Origin: Bacteroidales bacterium | Lineage (GTDB): Bacteria; Bacteroidota; Bacteroidia; Bacteroidales; Muribaculaceae | Direction of reading: 5' to 3' | DNA length: 7,410 nt | Assembly (NCBI GenBank): GCA_004557195.1 | Contig: SFER01000107.1 | Coordinates: forward strand, 1-7,410 | Part shown: positions 6,487-7,410 of the stretch, one piece after another | Numbering within the stretch: position 1 is the stretch's first letter | How the letters are laid out: every line of letters starts with the position of its first letter | Translations under genes and position numbers: made by a program | Notes under the pieces: generated by a model | What the model saw: the letters and a program-made list of their open reading frames with translations, nothing else | Told to the model about the DNA's origin: nothing | Database searches by the model: none

Positions 6487-7410
6487 ATGGCAGATTACGA
6501 CATATTTATATCCTGTAAAAGCGAAGACTACGAGATTGCGGAAAAAGTCTATAGTTTCCTTAAAGACAATGGCTTTAGCGTGTTTTTGGCACCGAAAGAA
6601 CTTCGCAAAATGGCAAAGGCAGATTATATGGACGCAATCTCAATTGCACTCGATTCAGCTTATAGTATGATTGTGGTTTCCTCTAAAAAGAAGTATCTCA
6701 CCAGTGAATATGTTAAGTTTGAGTGGAGTACATTCCTCAATGAAAAACTGAGTGGACGCAAAACAGGTCAGATAATGACGCTGTTGGAAAATATCAAAGT
6801 GAGCGAATTGCCAATCCAATTGCGCAAATATGAGTCGTTCACGTTGGAAAATTATGAGAACGTATTGCCATATCTCGAAAAACCTAAGAAAACGGCAAAA
6901 AAACTTAAGCCAAAGAATGGGGGTAAGAAGGATGTAAATAACTCTATTAACGATGCCGCAATAGGTAGCGAGGTGCATGTCAAGACCGACATTCCCTGTC
7001 GTGTATTGCGCTTCAATAAAGAGCTGATGACAGCACAACCCGATGTTGATAATCTCATTCACCTCAAAAAGGGCTCTCATGAATTTAAATTTGTGAGTAT
7101 TGAAAACGAACAAGACAATTATTCGCAAGTCTATACGATAAAAGACGAGTGTGAAATTTTGCAAGTAAACCTAACCGAAATCCGTGATGCCCGCCTTGCA
7201 AAAGAATCTGAGCGTATCGCTGAAGAGGATTTCAGCCCTTTCAGAGAGGGCTTGACGAGGGTTGAAAAGAATAGGAAATGGGGCTTTATAGACAAAACTG
7301 GCAAAGTCGTTATTGCTTTTAACTATGATGATGCAAAAGATTTCAGTGAAGGTTTGGCTGCAGTTAAGCTCAATGGTAAATGGGGTTTTATAGACAAAAC
7401 CGATAAAGTT
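6487..7410 (+). CDS. TIR-domain protein with PEGA-like domain and WG repeats (3' end outside window)
   Basis: An open frame starts at ATG 6487 and runs to the window edge without a stop, giving 308 residues of an incomplete protein. Residues 1-125 form a bacterial TIR domain: DYDIFISCKSED at 3-14 (first strand; C10 replaces the usual Tyr), NGFSVFLAPKEL at 28-39 (BB-loop region), and SSKKKYLTSEYVKFEW at 65-80, where E79 aligns with the catalytic Glu of NAD-cleaving TIRs. A lysine-rich linker follows (about 131-150), then a PEGA-like beta domain (about 160-232) and a charged helix (233-247). WG repeats of 34 residues begin at F252, with W265-G266 and W299-G300; the second is cut by the edge. 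Bacterial TIRs of this kind often degrade NAD+ or make NAD-derived signals in phage defence. Here that is inference, because the trigger and partners are not visible. Its codons are clearly more A/T-rich than those of its neighbours. Confidence 0.87.
   Translation, partial: MADYDIFISCKSEDYEIAEKVYSFLKDNGFSVFLAPKELRKMAKADYMDAISIALDSAYSMIVVSSKKKYLTSEYVKFEWSTFLNEKLSGRKTGQIMTLLENIKVSELPIQLRKYESFTLENYENVLPYLEKPKKTAKKLKPKNGGKKDVNNSINDAAIGSEVHVKTDIPCRVLRFNKELMTAQPDVDNLIHLKKGSHEFKFVSIENEQDNYSQVYTIKDECEILQVNLTEIRDARLAKESERIAEEDFSPFREGLTRVEKNRKWGFIDKTGKVVIAFNYDDAKDFSEGLAAVKLNGKWGFIDKTDKV
7240..7410 (+). repeat. WG-repeat coding units (102-base period), second unit cut by window edge
   Basis: Unit 1 spans 7240-7341 and unit 2 begins at 7342, each opening with F-x-E-G-L and containing KWGFIDKT. 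In the 33 bases coding KWGFIDKTxKV (7276-7308 and 7378-7410) the two copies differ at 5 positions, three of them silent third-base changes. The sharp 34-residue period and high DNA similarity suggest expansion or conversion of units, so more copies probably follow beyond the window. Confidence 0.75.

Noticed and set aside
5585..6670. Long plus-strand open frame spanning murI antisense, the intergenic region and the start of the TIR gene
   Set aside because: It crosses the divergent promoters and overlaps the TIR coding region in another frame, and its translation shows no domain. murI and the TIR gene both have clear motifs.
6655..7164. Minus-strand open frame of 169 codons inside the TIR gene
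   Set aside because: Its Phe/Ile/Leu-rich translation is what the complement of A-rich codons gives. The plus-strand frame shows TIR and PEGA-like features over the same bases.

Overview
The window looks like a chromosomal segment of a Bacteroidales bacterium. I infer this from three things: promoter-like elements of the Bacteroidetes type (TAnnTTTG, spaced 20 bp from a TTG/TTTC element), A-rich leaders without Shine-Dalgarno sequences, and protein families in forms typical of that order (patatin with a DUF6363-like tail, YqaE/Pmp3 micro-protein, DUF1343/NamZ, WYL regulator). A gut Muribaculaceae- or Prevotella-like host is plausible, but the sequence alone does not settle the genus.

Layout. 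Bases 1-699 (+) carry the C-terminal part of a patatin-like phospholipase; its nucleophile half lies upstream of the window. It converges on, and overlaps by 8 bp, a compact minus-strand block running from about 6289 down to 692. In transcription order this block is murI (glutamate racemase), a 50-residue YqaE/Pmp3 membrane protein that ends one base before the next gene, an RluA-family pseudouridine synthase, namZ (periplasmic DUF1343 exo-beta-N-acetylmuramidase), a sodium:solute symporter and a WYL-domain regulator. A promoter-like element just before namZ suggests two units: murI-yqaE-rluA and namZ-symporter-WYL. A 197-bp divergent intergenic region (6290-6486) holds two matching promoter elements, a GC-rich tandem repeat and a perfect 8-bp inverted repeat. 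To the right, an AT-rich gene starts at 6487 (+) and runs off the window. It encodes a TIR domain, a lysine-rich linker, a PEGA-like beta domain and WG repeats.

How the genes fit together. NamZ releases MurNAc from the non-reducing end of peptidoglycan glycans in the periplasm, the adjacent sodium symporter is a good candidate to import the product, and the WYL protein could be the local regulator. This makes a candidate cell-wall sugar salvage operon next to murI, which makes D-glutamate for peptidoglycan. The kinase and etherase needed to use MurNAc are not in the window.

The item most likely to be new is the TIR/PEGA-like/WG-repeat gene. Its architecture (NAD-consuming-type effector plus repeat module) and its base composition, different from its neighbours, suggest an accessory, possibly immune, gene. 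Its full length, partners and function cannot be seen here.
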